Made by a program: the position numbers and the translations under genes. Of a stretch of 64,000 nucleotides of DNA, positions 46,057 to 54,365 are shown one piece after another. Numbering within the stretch: the stretch's first letter is position 1; each line of letters starts with the position of its first letter. The notes beneath the pieces were generated by a model that saw only the letters and a list, made by a program, of their open reading frames with translations, made no database searches and was not told the DNA's origin. The stretch comes from CAZWBR01 sp964632305 (GTDB lineage Bacteria > Bacteroidota > Bacteroidia > Bacteroidales > Prolixibacteraceae), in the NCBI GenBank assembly GCA_964632305.1, contig CAZWBR010000002.1:90252-154251 (forward strand). Reading direction: 5' to 3'.

Positions 46057-46854
46057 TTAACCGTTAATAAAATATTTTTCAACTTCCCTTTGAAACCCGT
46101 TAAAGTACGATCCGTTTGCCGCCACTAATTCTCCTTTGAAAAGAAAATCATCTCCTCCATTGAAATTGGTAATAACACCACCGGCTTCCCGAACCAGGAC
46201 AACCCCTGCAGCGATATCCCAGGCATTAAGGCTATATTCAAAAAATGCGTCGAAACGACCGGAAGCCAAATAAGCCATATCGGTCGCGGCCGAGCCTATA
46301 CGTCTCAAACCATGTGAGTTCTCCATGAAATAACGGAACGCCGCAAGATATTCATCCATCCTGCTAAAATCATAGTATGGGAAACCTGTGGCAATCAATG
46401 CATCCTTCGTTGTTGCAGCATCCGAAACTTTTATTTGTTTCCCGTTCATCCAGGCTTTACCCCCTTTCCAGGCATAAAAACATTCGTCCTGGCACACTTC
46501 ATAGACTACTCCAAGAACCAGCTCTTCCCCATCCATCAGGGCAATGCTAACGGCGTATGGAGGTAACGAATGAATAAAATTTGTGGTTCCATCCAAGGGA
46601 TCGATCACCCAGCGATACCTTTCCCCGTTGCTGCCGGCAGTACCTTCTTCTGTTATAAAACCAGCTTCCGGCAACAATTTCCGAAGTTCAGCAACAATAA
46701 TCTGTTCAGCGTTCTTATCTACGTAAGATACAAAATTGGCCTGACCTTTTACCTCAACCGCATCCAGATTGAATTTTTTCCGCTCTTCGGCGATAAAAGT
46801 GCCGGCCTTTTTGGCAATTACCTGTACCTCCGCACATATCTGTTCAAGGTTCAT
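46057..46854 (-). CDS. suhB: Inositol monophosphatase family protein
   Basis: A 265-residue Mg2+-dependent phosphatase of the IMPase/SuhB family. It has FITEEGTAGSNGERYRW (first metal site), the signature VIDPLDGTTNFIHSLP (~83-98) and AWDIAAGVVLVREAGG (~216-231). The family hydrolyses inositol monophosphates, and in E. coli SuhB also assists rRNA antitermination; which applies here is unknown. It is 63 bp downstream of mtaB and 15 bp from the acyltransferase gene. Confidence 0.92.
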   Translation of the reverse strand: MNLEQICAEVQVIAKKAGTFIAEERKKFNLDAVEVKGQANFVSYVDKNAEQIIVAELRKLLPEAGFITEEGTAGSNGERYRWVIDPLDGTTNFIHSLPPYAVSIALMDGEELVLGVVYEVCQDECFYAWKGGKAWMNGKQIKVSDAATTKDALIATGFPYYDFSRMDEYLAAFRYFMENSHGLRRIGSAATDMAYLASGRFDAFFEYSLNAWDIAAGVVLVREAGGVITNFNGGDDFLFKGELVAANGSYFNGFQREVEKYFING

Positions 46855-46917
46855 CCTAAATATTTTTTTGTAAAAATAACGATTAATGGAAAGGGGTCGC
46901 CCCCTTCCGGCTTAAAT

Positions 46918-48225
46918 TCATTCGGAAAGTAAATCCGCCTTCATATGGCCATCTGCAGCAATACCGGTTAAAGCCACCTTTTTGACCTGATTCAGTAATC
47001 CTTCATCGAATTTTGCCTCCACTTTAATATAGTTTTCAGTCCAACCCTGCATGATCCCTTTTGATTTTTGATTTTCAAATAGCGCCATTGCTGTCCGGTT
47101 TATATTTTTCTGGTAAAAAGCCGATAATTTACTTTCGGACAAAGCAATGAGCTGTTGGGTCCTCCGTCGTCGCTCTTCCATCGGAACAACACCGGCTATG
47201 TTCAAAGCTTTAGTATTCGCTCTTTCGGAATAAGGGAAAACATGAAGCTGGGATATCGCCAGCCCTTCAACAAATTGATAGGCTTGCGAAAAAAGCTCGG
47301 GTGTCTCGCCATTCATCCCCGCTATAAGGTCTACTCCAATGAAAGCATAAGGAAGGATTTGCCTTATCCGTTCTACTCTTTGGGCAAAAAGGGCAGTTGA
47401 ATAACGTCTTTTCATCAGATTCAGCACCTCATCGGTTCCTGCCTGTAAAGGGATATGGAAATGGGGAGCAATCCTTTTTGAACGAGCGATAAAACTTATG
47501 ATTTCATCACTTAACAGGTTGGGTTCAACCGATCCAATCCTGATTCTCGATATATCGTCAACCTTGTCTAATTCCTTTAGAAGATCAAAAAATGTTTCAC
47601 CGGTACTTCTCCCGAAATCACCAATATTGATCCCTGTCAGAATTATCTCCTTGATTCCCTGGTCAGCGATTGTTCTGGTTTCATTGAGAATGCTTTCGAT
47701 GGAAGGGTTTCTGCTCTTCCCGCGCGCCATGGGAATCGTACAATAGGTGCAGAAATAATTACAGCCATCCTGAACCTTTAAAAAACTACGGGTCCGATCG
47801 CCATAGGAAAAGGCGTGCTGAAAATCACTGATCTCGTTAAATGCACAGGTATATACATGGCCAGATTCATGTTTTTCAAGATTTTCGAGATATTTCGTAA
47901 TATTGAATTTATCGTTGGCTCCAAGCACCAGATCGACCCCGGGAATGGCGGCAGCATCCTCCGGTTTCAACTGAGCGTAACAGCCTGTGACTACAATAAA
48001 AGCAGCCGGATTTTGCCGGGCTGCCTGCCGAATCACCGTCCGGCTCTTCTTATCTGCAGTATCGGTGACCGAACAGGTATTGATCACATAAACGTCGGCT
48101 TTTTCTTTAAAGTCGACCCTTTTAAAGCCTTTTTCGGTAAAGGAACGGGCAATGGTAGAAGTCTCCGAAAAATTCAGTTTACAACCTAAGGTTCCAAACG
48201 CGACAGTTTTATCTTTAAAATTCAT
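46918..48225 (-). CDS. mtaB: tRNA t6A37 methylthiotransferase MtaB
   Basis: Radical-SAM enzyme that converts t6A to ms2t6A at position 37 of ANN-decoding tRNAs. The 435-residue protein has the N-terminal UPF0004 domain with cluster cysteines in FGTLGCKLNFSE, VINTCSVTD and VVTGCYAQL, the radical-SAM motif GCNYFCTYCTIPMARG (CxxxCxxC) and a C-terminal TRAM domain. I start at the ATG at 48225; 17 further in-frame residues reach 48276, but that stretch contains the likely -7 promoter box. It heads the leftward mtaB-suhB-acyltransferase-GT2 block. Confidence 0.95.
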   Translation of the reverse strand: MNFKDKTVAFGTLGCKLNFSETSTIARSFTEKGFKRVDFKEKADVYVINTCSVTDTADKKSRTVIRQAARQNPAAFIVVTGCYAQLKPEDAAAIPGVDLVLGANDKFNITKYLENLEKHESGHVYTCAFNEISDFQHAFSYGDRTRSFLKVQDGCNYFCTYCTIPMARGKSRNPSIESILNETRTIADQGIKEIILTGINIGDFGRSTGETFFDLLKELDKVDDISRIRIGSVEPNLLSDEIISFIARSKRIAPHFHIPLQAGTDEVLNLMKRRYSTALFAQRVERIRQILPYAFIGVDLIAGMNGETPELFSQAYQFVEGLAISQLHVFPYSERANTKALNIAGVVPMEERRRRTQQLIALSESKLSAFYQKNINRTAMALFENQKSKGIMQGWTENYIKVEAKFDEGLLNQVKKVALTGIAADGHMKADLLSE

Positions 48226-48244
48226 TCGAACATTTTTACTGTTA

Positions 48245-48252
48245 CAAAAATA
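48245..48252 (-). promoter_or_regulatory. -7 element (TATTTTTG on minus) upstream of mtaB
   Basis: A perfect TAnnTTTG match on the minus strand, 19 bp before the ATG at 48225. Confidence 0.55.
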
Positions 48253-48565
48253 CAAAATGAAGCCGGAAATTTTCATCCGAACCGGTTTACGAAAAAAGTC
48301 AAGGAAGGTTTGAATGATGATATTGGTCCTGTTTTTAATGACAGACCGGTGGAAATATTGATAAACACTCTTCCATAAAAGGATCGGACATTTTTCCAGA
48401 ATAGGTCATCCACTTGTTAATGCAGCCACGAAATCGACTACCTAAATGCTTATTATCAAGACATACCAACATACAACACTTATTAAAACCATCAGCAATA
48501 ATAAAGATGGTTACGGCACACAAAAAAATAGTTTATCCGGTAGTAAATTTATTTTACCTGAAAAT

Positions 48566-48596
48566 TTTGCGAAAGTCAAAAACAGGGTTACTTTTG
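48566..48596 (+). promoter_or_regulatory. Complete -33/-7 promoter of tRNA-Pro
   Basis: TTTG at 48566-48569 and TACTTTTG at 48589-48596, with exactly 19 bp between. Both boxes and the spacing fit the Bacteroidota sigma-ABfr consensus. The tRNA begins 50 bp downstream. Confidence 0.8.
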
Positions 48597-48646
48597 CAAC
48601 CGCTTTACAGAAGAATTTAAATGATTTCTGTAAAGCAAAATTAAAT

Positions 48647-48721
48647 CGGGGTGTAGCTCAGCTTGGTTAGAGTACGCGTCTGGGGGGCGCGGGGTCGCAA
48701 GTTCAAATCTTGTCACCCCGA
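48647..48721 (+). tRNA. tRNA-Pro (anticodon GGG)
   Basis: A 75-nt cloverleaf. Acceptor stem CGGGGTG (48647-48653) pairs with CACCCCG (48714-48720), discriminator A. The D arm is GCTC...GAGT; the anticodon stem CGCGT/GCGCG encloses loop CTGGGGG, giving GGG at positions 34-36; the T arm has loop TTCAAAT. CCA is not encoded. CGGGGTG is the usual proline tRNA acceptor. It is a single tRNA with its own promoter and terminator. Confidence 0.93.
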
Positions 48722-48724
48722 CTT

Positions 48725-48775
48725 AACGAGAAAAGCCGTTGAACATGTTCAACGGCTTTTCTCGTTTTATTTTGT
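48725..48775. terminator. Bidirectional terminator after tRNA-Pro
   Basis: A perfect 42-nt palindrome (48725-48766, centre GAACATGTTC) followed by TTTATTTTG. Its right end directly abuts the stop codon of the leftward small gene, so one element ends both transcripts. Confidence 0.9.
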
Positions 48776-49099
48776 TAAATTATGGCAATTCTCAAAATAC
48801 CATGAAATGGTATGCTCTCGCCCCGAAATAATTTCCTCTATGATTTTATGATCATCCCATTTGCTGTGATAACTGCAGCTTTGATCCAGAGCATAGGAAA
48901 GCAACAACCACTCCCTCACTACTTTCATCGTTAAGCGTCCTTCAAATTCTTTTAAAAGGTTAAGGTACCTCGGGCTGATGATTTCCATTTTAGGCTCTTC
49001 ACGCTTCAGTATTTCGTGCGTGGTGTAAATATGATCTTCGATCTGTACAAATTCATGCTCATCGAGAGTAATGCTGAATTTGAATGTTTTTTTTGCCAT
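48767..49099 (-). CDS. Uncharacterised small protein next to tRNA-Pro
   Basis: A 110-residue protein that I do not recognise. It has no signal peptide or membrane segment. The N-terminus (KKTFKFSITLDEHEFVQIEDHIYTTHEILK) looks like two beta-strands and a helix; the middle (SPRYLNLLKEFEGRLTMKVVREWLLLSYALDQ) is helical. It is preceded by an unusually good Shine-Dalgarno for this phylum, AGGAGGTGC on the minus strand ending 3 bases before the ATG, which supports it as a real gene. Isolated, with a low-GC spacer upstream. Confidence 0.72.
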   Translation of the reverse strand: MAKKTFKFSITLDEHEFVQIEDHIYTTHEILKREEPKMEIISPRYLNLLKEFEGRLTMKVVREWLLLSYALDQSCSYHSKWDDHKIIEEIISGREHTISWYFENCHNLTK

Positions 49100-49550
49100 G
49101 ATGCACCTCCTATTCTCTTAGTTTGATTCAATATTCAATTTAAAACAATTCAATCAAATTGTAAACAGAAAGCATAATTTTTTTTTCGAAGTATTGAAGA
49201 AACCGGAAACCATAATTAACCGGTATCTACAACATTGCTAACTATCTGTAAGATTTATCCTGAACTTTATTCTATAGGATAAAAATTCTTTGATTGACAA
49301 ATTATGAAGTGTTTTATTTTTATATCAAAATCATTCTTTCGCAAGCTTAATCCAATTGAACAATCGTCTTTTACACAAAACCGACATCTCTTCTGCGAAT
49401 CGTTAAAAATTATAACAATTTTCAATTGATCTTGATTCCATCTGATAAAAATCCGGGGGAGCATTAATGCCAGACGATAATTTATTAATCAAAAAAAGAA
49501 TATTATAAGGAGATTTCCGTACTTTTGGGGATCGTAAAACAACCATCATT
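49100..49550. other. AT-rich divergent spacer before ilvE
   Basis: About 450 bp. It holds the Shine-Dalgarno of the leftward small gene at 49101-49112 and the ilvE -7 element at 49520-49527. A 65-codon minus-strand frame at 49267-49464 has no initiation signal or recognisable content. Nothing else is evident. Confidence 0.7.
49520..49527 (+). promoter_or_regulatory. -7 element (TACTTTTG) upstream of ilvE
   Basis: A perfect TAnnTTTG match, 23 bp before the start codon. Confidence 0.6.
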
Positions 49551-50564
49551 ATGGAAAAGATAGACTGGAAAAATTTAGGATTCGGCTACAGTAAAGCCGA
49601 TTACAATATTCGTTGCTGGTACCGTAATGGACAATGGGGCGAATTGGAAGTTAGTGATTCTGAATTCCTCAACCTCCACATGGCGGCTACCACCTTTCAT
49701 TATGGACAAGAGGCGTTTGAAGGATTAAAAGCATTTCGTGGGAAAGACGGCAAGATCCGGGTTTTCAGAATGTACGAAAACGCCAGGAGAATGCAGAAGT
49801 CCTCTCAGGGTATCATGATGGCAGAGTTACCGGAAGAGAAATTTGCTGAGGCCATCAGAAAAGTTATTAAATTAAACGAAGGTTATGTCCCTCCTTTCGA
49901 ATCGGGAGCTTCATTATATATCCGACCATTGCTTATTGGAACCGGACCTCAAATCGGAGTAAAACCAGCGGATGAATACTTGTTTATTGTTTTTGTAATG
50001 CCGGTAGGCCCCTATTTTAAGGAAGGATTTAAACCGACCGACCTGGTGATCTACAGGGAATACGACCGTGCTGCACCGCTGGGAACAGGAACCATCAAAG
50101 TGGGTGGAAACTATGCGGCAAGTCTTGTTGCCGGCCATCGCGCCCATGACGAAGGTTTCTCCGCCGTTCTTTATCTCGATGCCAAAGAGAAGAAATACAT
50201 CGATGAATGCGGACCGGCTAATTTCTTCGGCATAAAAAACAACTCTTATGTGACGCCAAAGTCATCCTCAATATTACCCTCAATCACCAACATGAGTCTT
50301 CGACAACTGGCCATGGATATGGGATTAAAAGTTGAAGAACGTCAGATTCCCGTTGAAGAGCTTGCCGAATTCCAGGAGGTTGGTGCCTGCGGCACTGCGG
50401 CCGTCATCTCACCAATCAAACGGGTTTACGATGCCGATCTACATAAAGAATATCTGTACGGGAAAGAACCCGGAAAGATCAGCGTTCAGCTTTACGAAAA
50501 GCTTAGAGGGATCCAGTATGGTATTGAGACTGATCCCTACGGCTGGACAGAAGTCATTGAATAA
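49551..50564 (+). CDS. ilvE: Branched-chain amino acid aminotransferase
   Basis: PLP-dependent fold type IV transaminase for leucine, isoleucine and valine with 2-oxoglutarate. The 337-residue length and the sequences FHYGQEAFEGLKAFRGKDG, SLYIRPLLIGTGPQIGV, GTIKVGGNYAASL (PLP lysine in TIKVGGNYA), YIDECGPANFFGI and EVGACGTAAVISPI match the class II IlvE group typical of Bacteroidota. Monocistronic, with its own -7 element and terminator. Confidence 0.95.
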   Translation: MEKIDWKNLGFGYSKADYNIRCWYRNGQWGELEVSDSEFLNLHMAATTFHYGQEAFEGLKAFRGKDGKIRVFRMYENARRMQKSSQGIMMAELPEEKFAEAIRKVIKLNEGYVPPFESGASLYIRPLLIGTGPQIGVKPADEYLFIVFVMPVGPYFKEGFKPTDLVIYREYDRAAPLGTGTIKVGGNYAASLVAGHRAHDEGFSAVLYLDAKEKKYIDECGPANFFGIKNNSYVTPKSSSILPSITNMSLRQLAMDMGLKVEERQIPVEELAEFQEVGACGTAAVISPIKRVYDADLHKEYLYGKEPGKISVQLYEKLRGIQYGIETDPYGWTEVIE

Positions 50565-50583
50565 TTCAGCTTAAAACAAATAT

Positions 50584-50616
50584 AAAGCCGCTTCCCGAAA
50601 GGTTGCGGCTTTTTTA
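50584..50616 (+). terminator. Terminator after ilvE
   Basis: An 8-bp stem AAAGCCGC/GCGGCTTT (50584-50591 with 50605-50612) and inner CC/GG pairs, followed by a T-run. Confidence 0.88.
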
Positions 50617-50907
50617 TGGCCTACCTCAGTATATGCCTCACGATCTAAAGCTTTCATCAAAATAGACTTTTGATTACCATCACTTCAAATGGAGTTCAAA
50701 GGAGTGTTTGTATTCAAAAAACAGATATCATATTATTACTGTCCGATAAAAACCTAACATTCCGGAGCGCATGACTCATCGCTCTGGCTCACACTTACTG
50801 TTCTGCCAGAATCCACCTTAATAGGCTGGCTCTGTAATTCTGTCATTGGTAGAGTCTACCCAAAAAAATTGGGGCATGATGCGATGATGACAGAGAGAAA
50901 ATTTGAT

Positions 50908-50970
50908 AGTCGGGGCGCGACTGGGCGCACACCTTTGTCCGCGGCGCGAGCATAAAGTCGCACTCCGACT
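50908..50970. repeat. GC-rich long-stem inverted repeat
   Basis: AGTCGGGGCGCGACT (50908-50922) pairs with AGTCGCACTCCGACT (50956-50970) over 15 positions with one mismatch and one G-T pair, enclosing a 33-nt loop that is itself GC-rich. It stands out sharply from the AT-rich surroundings and has no T-run. Confidence 0.8.
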
Positions 50971-51039
50971 TACTACACTACTGTCATTGACACCTGCAAT
51001 TTCCCCGGACCGTAATAATTTCAATCCGGCCATCCCCGG

Positions 51040-51094
51040 ACTTTCTGTACTGTTTCTGTACAGCTTCTGTACTCTATCTATACTCTAATGGTAC
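51040..51094 (+). repeat. Array of five tandem 11-bp units (array B)
   Basis: Consecutive 11-mers ending in TAC: ACTTTCTGTAC, TGTTTCTGTAC, AGCTTCTGTAC, TCTATCTATAC and TCTAATGGTAC. The first three share TTCTGTAC; the last two are diverged, as are the distal units of array A at 25494, which has the same period and copy number on the other strand. Confidence 0.85.
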
Positions 51095-51439
51095 AGAAAA
51101 AGCATTTTAATAGCATTGAGATAGTTCTTAAAACAATAATCTGTTAGGACACGAATTAAATCAGGAGGGGCCAATGCCATTCCGGGAATGGTGGGGGACG
51201 AAGTTTTTGTTCAGCATGGTAACACACCTCAGCGCGTTTCCCCGAAAAATGGTTTGTATAAAAGGATTTTTCTTTGAACCAGAGGGGTGATATAGTTCTT
51301 AACTACTGAACGACAAAAAAAGGAAAGGGTTACTCCTGTTGGAAGATATCCCCCAACTTCTAATCAGGGTTCATTACAATCTAACATCGAAAACAGCTTA
51401 CAAAAAAGAAAACTGATTTGAACAGACCTCTTACACAAA

Positions 51440-51463
51440 AAAAAACCTCAAAAGAGGTTTTTT
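51440..51463. terminator. Terminator of the repeat lipoprotein gene
   Basis: A 10-bp stem AAAAAACCTC/GAGGTTTTTT (51440-51449 with 51454-51463) with an AAAA loop, bidirectional in form; lies 26 bp past the leftward stop. Confidence 0.88.
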
Positions 51464-51488
51464 ATATTTTCCACTGCCGGATTTCGAA

Positions 51489-52832
51489 TCAAGGTTTGGA
51501 ACAATTTCCGGCGACTATTTGAGCCCATGTTGGAGAGAAACCATTTTGACTGATATAGGCGGTACCTTCAAAATTAAGAGCCTTAATCGCGCAATAATTG
51601 ACCAATTTGGGGTTGTAATATATTTCAAGATCGCTCCTGAGGTTTTTCAGGTTTTCAAGACCATTGAGCGAGGCCAGATTTTCATTATCAAGAATCTCAA
51701 TCTTTCCCTTTACGGTTTTAACAGAAGTAAACCCATTTAGATTGAGCAATGAAGAGTTGTCGTAAACAACAAAATTTCCGCCTATACTATCCAGTTTGGT
51801 TAGACCGGGAAGTGAGGTTAAACTAGGACATTGTGAGATGCGCAAATCTTTTGATATATATTTCAATTCATCCATGCCGGATAAGGATGTTAACGTATTT
51901 AATTTCGTTAGCTCTACCCTTCCGCCAATAGTATCGAGCAGAGTCAATCCCTGCAGACTGGTCAGTTTGGCACAGTCGATGATCTGTAAATCATTGGCAA
52001 GAGCACGAAGACTATCCAACCCATCCAGGTTTCCCAAATTGGAGCAGTTAGCAATCGTAAGCGAAAGAAGCGTATCGTTCATGGTTTTAAGGGCTGTCAT
52101 ATCGGTTAAACCAGCCAATGACCCCAGAAAGAAACTTCCTTTGATACTTTTCAAATTGTCCAACCCGTCCATCGTGGAAAGCTGCGAATTTTCGCTCAAT
52201 AACAAATTTCCCGAGATATCTGTAACCGAAGACAATCCGCTCAGTGAAGTCAGTGCAGAATTTTTAGTAATGGTTAATCCTCCTGTGATCGTCACAAGAT
52301 TTTCCAATCCGTTAAATGATTCCAAAGAACTATTGTTGTTAATCAAAATATCCTTCACGGTTATAACACCTTCGAAACCATTCAATTCCTTCATCTTTGG
52401 ATTTTGTTCGATGGTTAGGCTACCAAGGGTACCCAGGGAAACTAATCCCTCACAGGAGTTCAGATTAGGGCAAGCCGAAATCTGCAGGGTCCCTAAAATC
52501 TGGGATACATTCGCCAGGAAAGACAAATCACTATTGGGAATCTTATATATTCTAACCGATCCAACAACTTTCTCCAGGTTCACAAAATATTTGCCATAAT
52601 CGATTGCATCATCCGTAAAAAGTTGGAGAGAACCACTAATAGTGTGATATTTACCATCCAGAAATTGCTGAAGTGTTGTATCATTACCACTTGAATAAAT
52701 GGATATCGATCCGGGGTAAACACCCTCTGCAACCGGAGTCGGTTCTTCTTCCTTATCCTTCTTATTACAGGAAGTAAAAAAAAAGACACCTAACAGAACA
52801 GCAAATATTATAAGTAAATTATATTTTTTCAT
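51489..52832 (-). CDS. Lipoprotein with about twelve 24-residue L-domain-like repeats
   Basis: A 447-residue outer-surface lipoprotein. The signal peptide ends in lipobox FTSC (Cys22), followed by a charged KKDKEEEPTP linker. Residues ~110-420 are built from about twelve consecutive repeats of 23-24 residues, each on the pattern LtSLxGLxxLxxIxGxLxI, for example LTSLSGLSSVTDISGN, LTSLPGLTKLDSIGGN and LASLNGLENLKNLRSD. The pattern resembles leucine-rich or receptor L-domain repeats (beta-helix) rather than canonical bacterial LRRs. The end has two cysteines (NYCAIKAL, GNCSKP). A binding or adhesion role is inference. A single gene with its own terminator. Confidence 0.85.
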   Translation of the reverse strand: MKKYNLLIIFAVLLGVFFFTSCNKKDKEEEPTPVAEGVYPGSISIYSSGNDTTLQQFLDGKYHTISGSLQLFTDDAIDYGKYFVNLEKVVGSVRIYKIPNSDLSFLANVSQILGTLQISACPNLNSCEGLVSLGTLGSLTIEQNPKMKELNGFEGVITVKDILINNNSSLESFNGLENLVTITGGLTITKNSALTSLSGLSSVTDISGNLLLSENSQLSTMDGLDNLKSIKGSFFLGSLAGLTDMTALKTMNDTLLSLTIANCSNLGNLDGLDSLRALANDLQIIDCAKLTSLQGLTLLDTIGGRVELTKLNTLTSLSGMDELKYISKDLRISQCPSLTSLPGLTKLDSIGGNFVVYDNSSLLNLNGFTSVKTVKGKIEILDNENLASLNGLENLKNLRSDLEIYYNPKLVNYCAIKALNFEGTAYISQNGFSPTWAQIVAGNCSKP

Positions 52833-52954
52833 CTAATTCCAGTTTCAATAAATGATTAACAATCATTTCGGATCTATGACACAAAGAAAATAAAATTATG
52901 CAATAATAAAGAATGATTCCTTTGCAAATAAAGGATGCCTCTCTATATATAAAC

Positions 52955-53947
52955 CTATTTGGAAAGTTCGAGCATTCTCAAAATAGGAACTTTTGCCCTT
53001 TCCATGGTTTCCTGATCAAGAATAATTTCGGGTAATTCGTATTTTAATGCAAGATAGAGCTTCTTCATCGTATTTAGTTTCATGAAGCTGCAATCATTAC
53101 ATCCACAGGTAGAATCAACAGAAGGCGCCGGAAGAAAGATTTTTCCAGGACAGGCTTTTTTCATCTGATGCAGGATTCCGCTTTCGGTGGCCACAATAAA
53201 TTTTTCGGAATTGCTTTTCTGAACATATCCTAAAAGAGCCGTCGTCGAACCGATATAATTGGCAACCATTAACACGGGACGTTCACATTCGGGATGGGCA
53301 ATAAACTCAGCATCCGGATGTTGCTTCATCAGGTCAATGATCTTCTCTAAAGAATATTTTTCATGCACCATACAAGCTCCATCCCATAAGACCATCTCGC
53401 GACCTGTGACCGAATTCAGGTAATTCCCCAGATTCTTATCCGGGGCAAAAATCAGTTTTTCATCCCGGGGAAAAGATTCCACAATTTTCATGGCATTCGA
53501 TGAGGTCACGATCACATCGGAGAGAGCCTTTATATCAGCTGAACAATTTATATAGGAAATAACCTTGTAACCAGGATGTTCGGCCTTAAATTTTTCGAAT
53601 GCTTCTTTAGGGGCCGATTCAGCCAAAGAGCAACCCGCTTTCAAATCCGGAACAATTACTTTCTTATCCGGGTTCAGTATTTTAGCCGTTTCACCCATAA
53701 AATGAACACCGACAAAGAGAATCATATCGGCCTCGGTTTTTTGAGCCTGCTGGGCAAGAGCCAGAGAGTCGCCCAGAAAATCGGAAATATCCTGTAACTC
53801 ATCAGCAATATAGTAATGACCCAGAATTACGACATTCTTCTCTTGTTTGAGCCGTTTTATCTCTGCAACAAGGTCAAGGTCTGCCGGTACCGGAAAATCA
53901 AGGAATCCACAGTCCGCAATAAGTGTTTTGTAGTCTTTGTTCTTCAT
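52955..53947 (-). CDS. nadA: Quinolinate synthase
   Basis: [4Fe-4S] enzyme that condenses iminoaspartate with dihydroxyacetone phosphate to quinolinate in NAD synthesis. The 330-residue protein has VVILGHYYIADELQDISDFLGDSLALAQ, FVGVHFMGETAKIL, cluster cysteines in KAGCSLAES, WDGACMVHE and STCGCNDCSFM, and HPECERPV. I start at 53947; a longer frame to 54004 exists, but the likely -7 box lies within it. nadB and nadC are not adjacent. Confidence 0.94.
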   Translation of the reverse strand: MKNKDYKTLIADCGFLDFPVPADLDLVAEIKRLKQEKNVVILGHYYIADELQDISDFLGDSLALAQQAQKTEADMILFVGVHFMGETAKILNPDKKVIVPDLKAGCSLAESAPKEAFEKFKAEHPGYKVISYINCSADIKALSDVIVTSSNAMKIVESFPRDEKLIFAPDKNLGNYLNSVTGREMVLWDGACMVHEKYSLEKIIDLMKQHPDAEFIAHPECERPVLMVANYIGSTTALLGYVQKSNSEKFIVATESGILHQMKKACPGKIFLPAPSVDSTCGCNDCSFMKLNTMKKLYLALKYELPEIILDQETMERAKVPILRMLELSK

Positions 53948-53971
53948 CAATTCAATCAGCAATAATTGGTG

Positions 53972-53979
53972 CAAATTTA
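53972..53979 (-). promoter_or_regulatory. -7 element (TAAATTTG on minus) upstream of nadA
   Basis: A perfect TAnnTTTG match on the minus strand, 24 bp before the ATG at 53947. Confidence 0.55.
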
Positions 53980-54246
53980 CAAATTCATCCTCACAAACCT
54001 TCACAATCGAAAAAATGCTTTTAATTGGTTAATTCCACAGAATTATCTCCTTCAGTTTCTTTTTATTATTCCTTCCGAATTGTTAATATCTAAGAAAAAA
54101 AGTTAATTATTTTTATTACTTAATTAACAAATTTTCAATTAACTTAGCCATAAGATTTCTGCACTGACTCTCGAAACAGCTATTTATGAATCAATTGTTT
54201 AATATTATTGTAATACTTCTGAAACTTTAATCCGCCGGGCAATTTT

Positions 54247-54254
54247 TATTTTTG
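54247..54254 (+). promoter_or_regulatory. -7 element (TATTTTTG) upstream of Oar-like receptor
   Basis: A TAnnTTTG match 111 bp before the start codon. In such AT-rich sequence a chance match is quite possible. Confidence 0.35.
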
Positions 54255-54365
54255 TGCTAAATTTTGTTAAAAATAAATGAATGGTCACTACAAAAAATAT
54301 AAAGATCAGAGAATCTATTCTATACATTATGTACATTTTAGCTATTAACACAAATTTATCAATTA

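Larger units (their letters stand above)
48226..48646. other. Spacer between mtaB and tRNA-Pro
   Basis: About 420 bp, without a gene I can support. It carries the mtaB -7 box at 48245-48252 (minus) and the tRNA promoter at 48566-48596. Open frames of 60-75 codons here run into the tRNA or lack coding features. Confidence 0.7.
50565..51488. other. Long non-coding spacer with structured repeats
   Basis: 924 bp without a gene I can support. After the ilvE terminator come a GC-rich hairpin (50908-50970), five tandem 11-mers (51040-51094), a 15-bp palindrome CCATTCCGGGAATGG (51177-51191), two copies of ATAGTTCTTAA (near 51121 and 51292), and a terminator for the leftward lipoprotein gene (51440-51463). 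A minus-strand open frame over 50818-51033 runs through the hairpin and 11-mers and looks spurious. Confidence 0.75.
53948..54365. other. AT-rich divergent spacer between nadA and receptor gene
   Basis: About 420 bp. It holds the nadA -7 box (53972-53979) and a TATTTTTG at 54247-54254 that could serve the receptor gene. The rest is AT-rich and nothing else is recognisable. Confidence 0.7.

Noticed and set aside
48414..48670. Short plus-strand frames just before tRNA-Pro
   Set aside because: One runs into the tRNA itself and both span the tRNA promoter, so they cannot be functional genes.
50818..51033. Minus-strand open frame of 71 codons in the long spacer
   Set aside because: It runs straight through the GC-rich hairpin, has no initiation signal and an amino-acid make-up (many Ser, Arg, Cys) expected of a chance frame in structured DNA.
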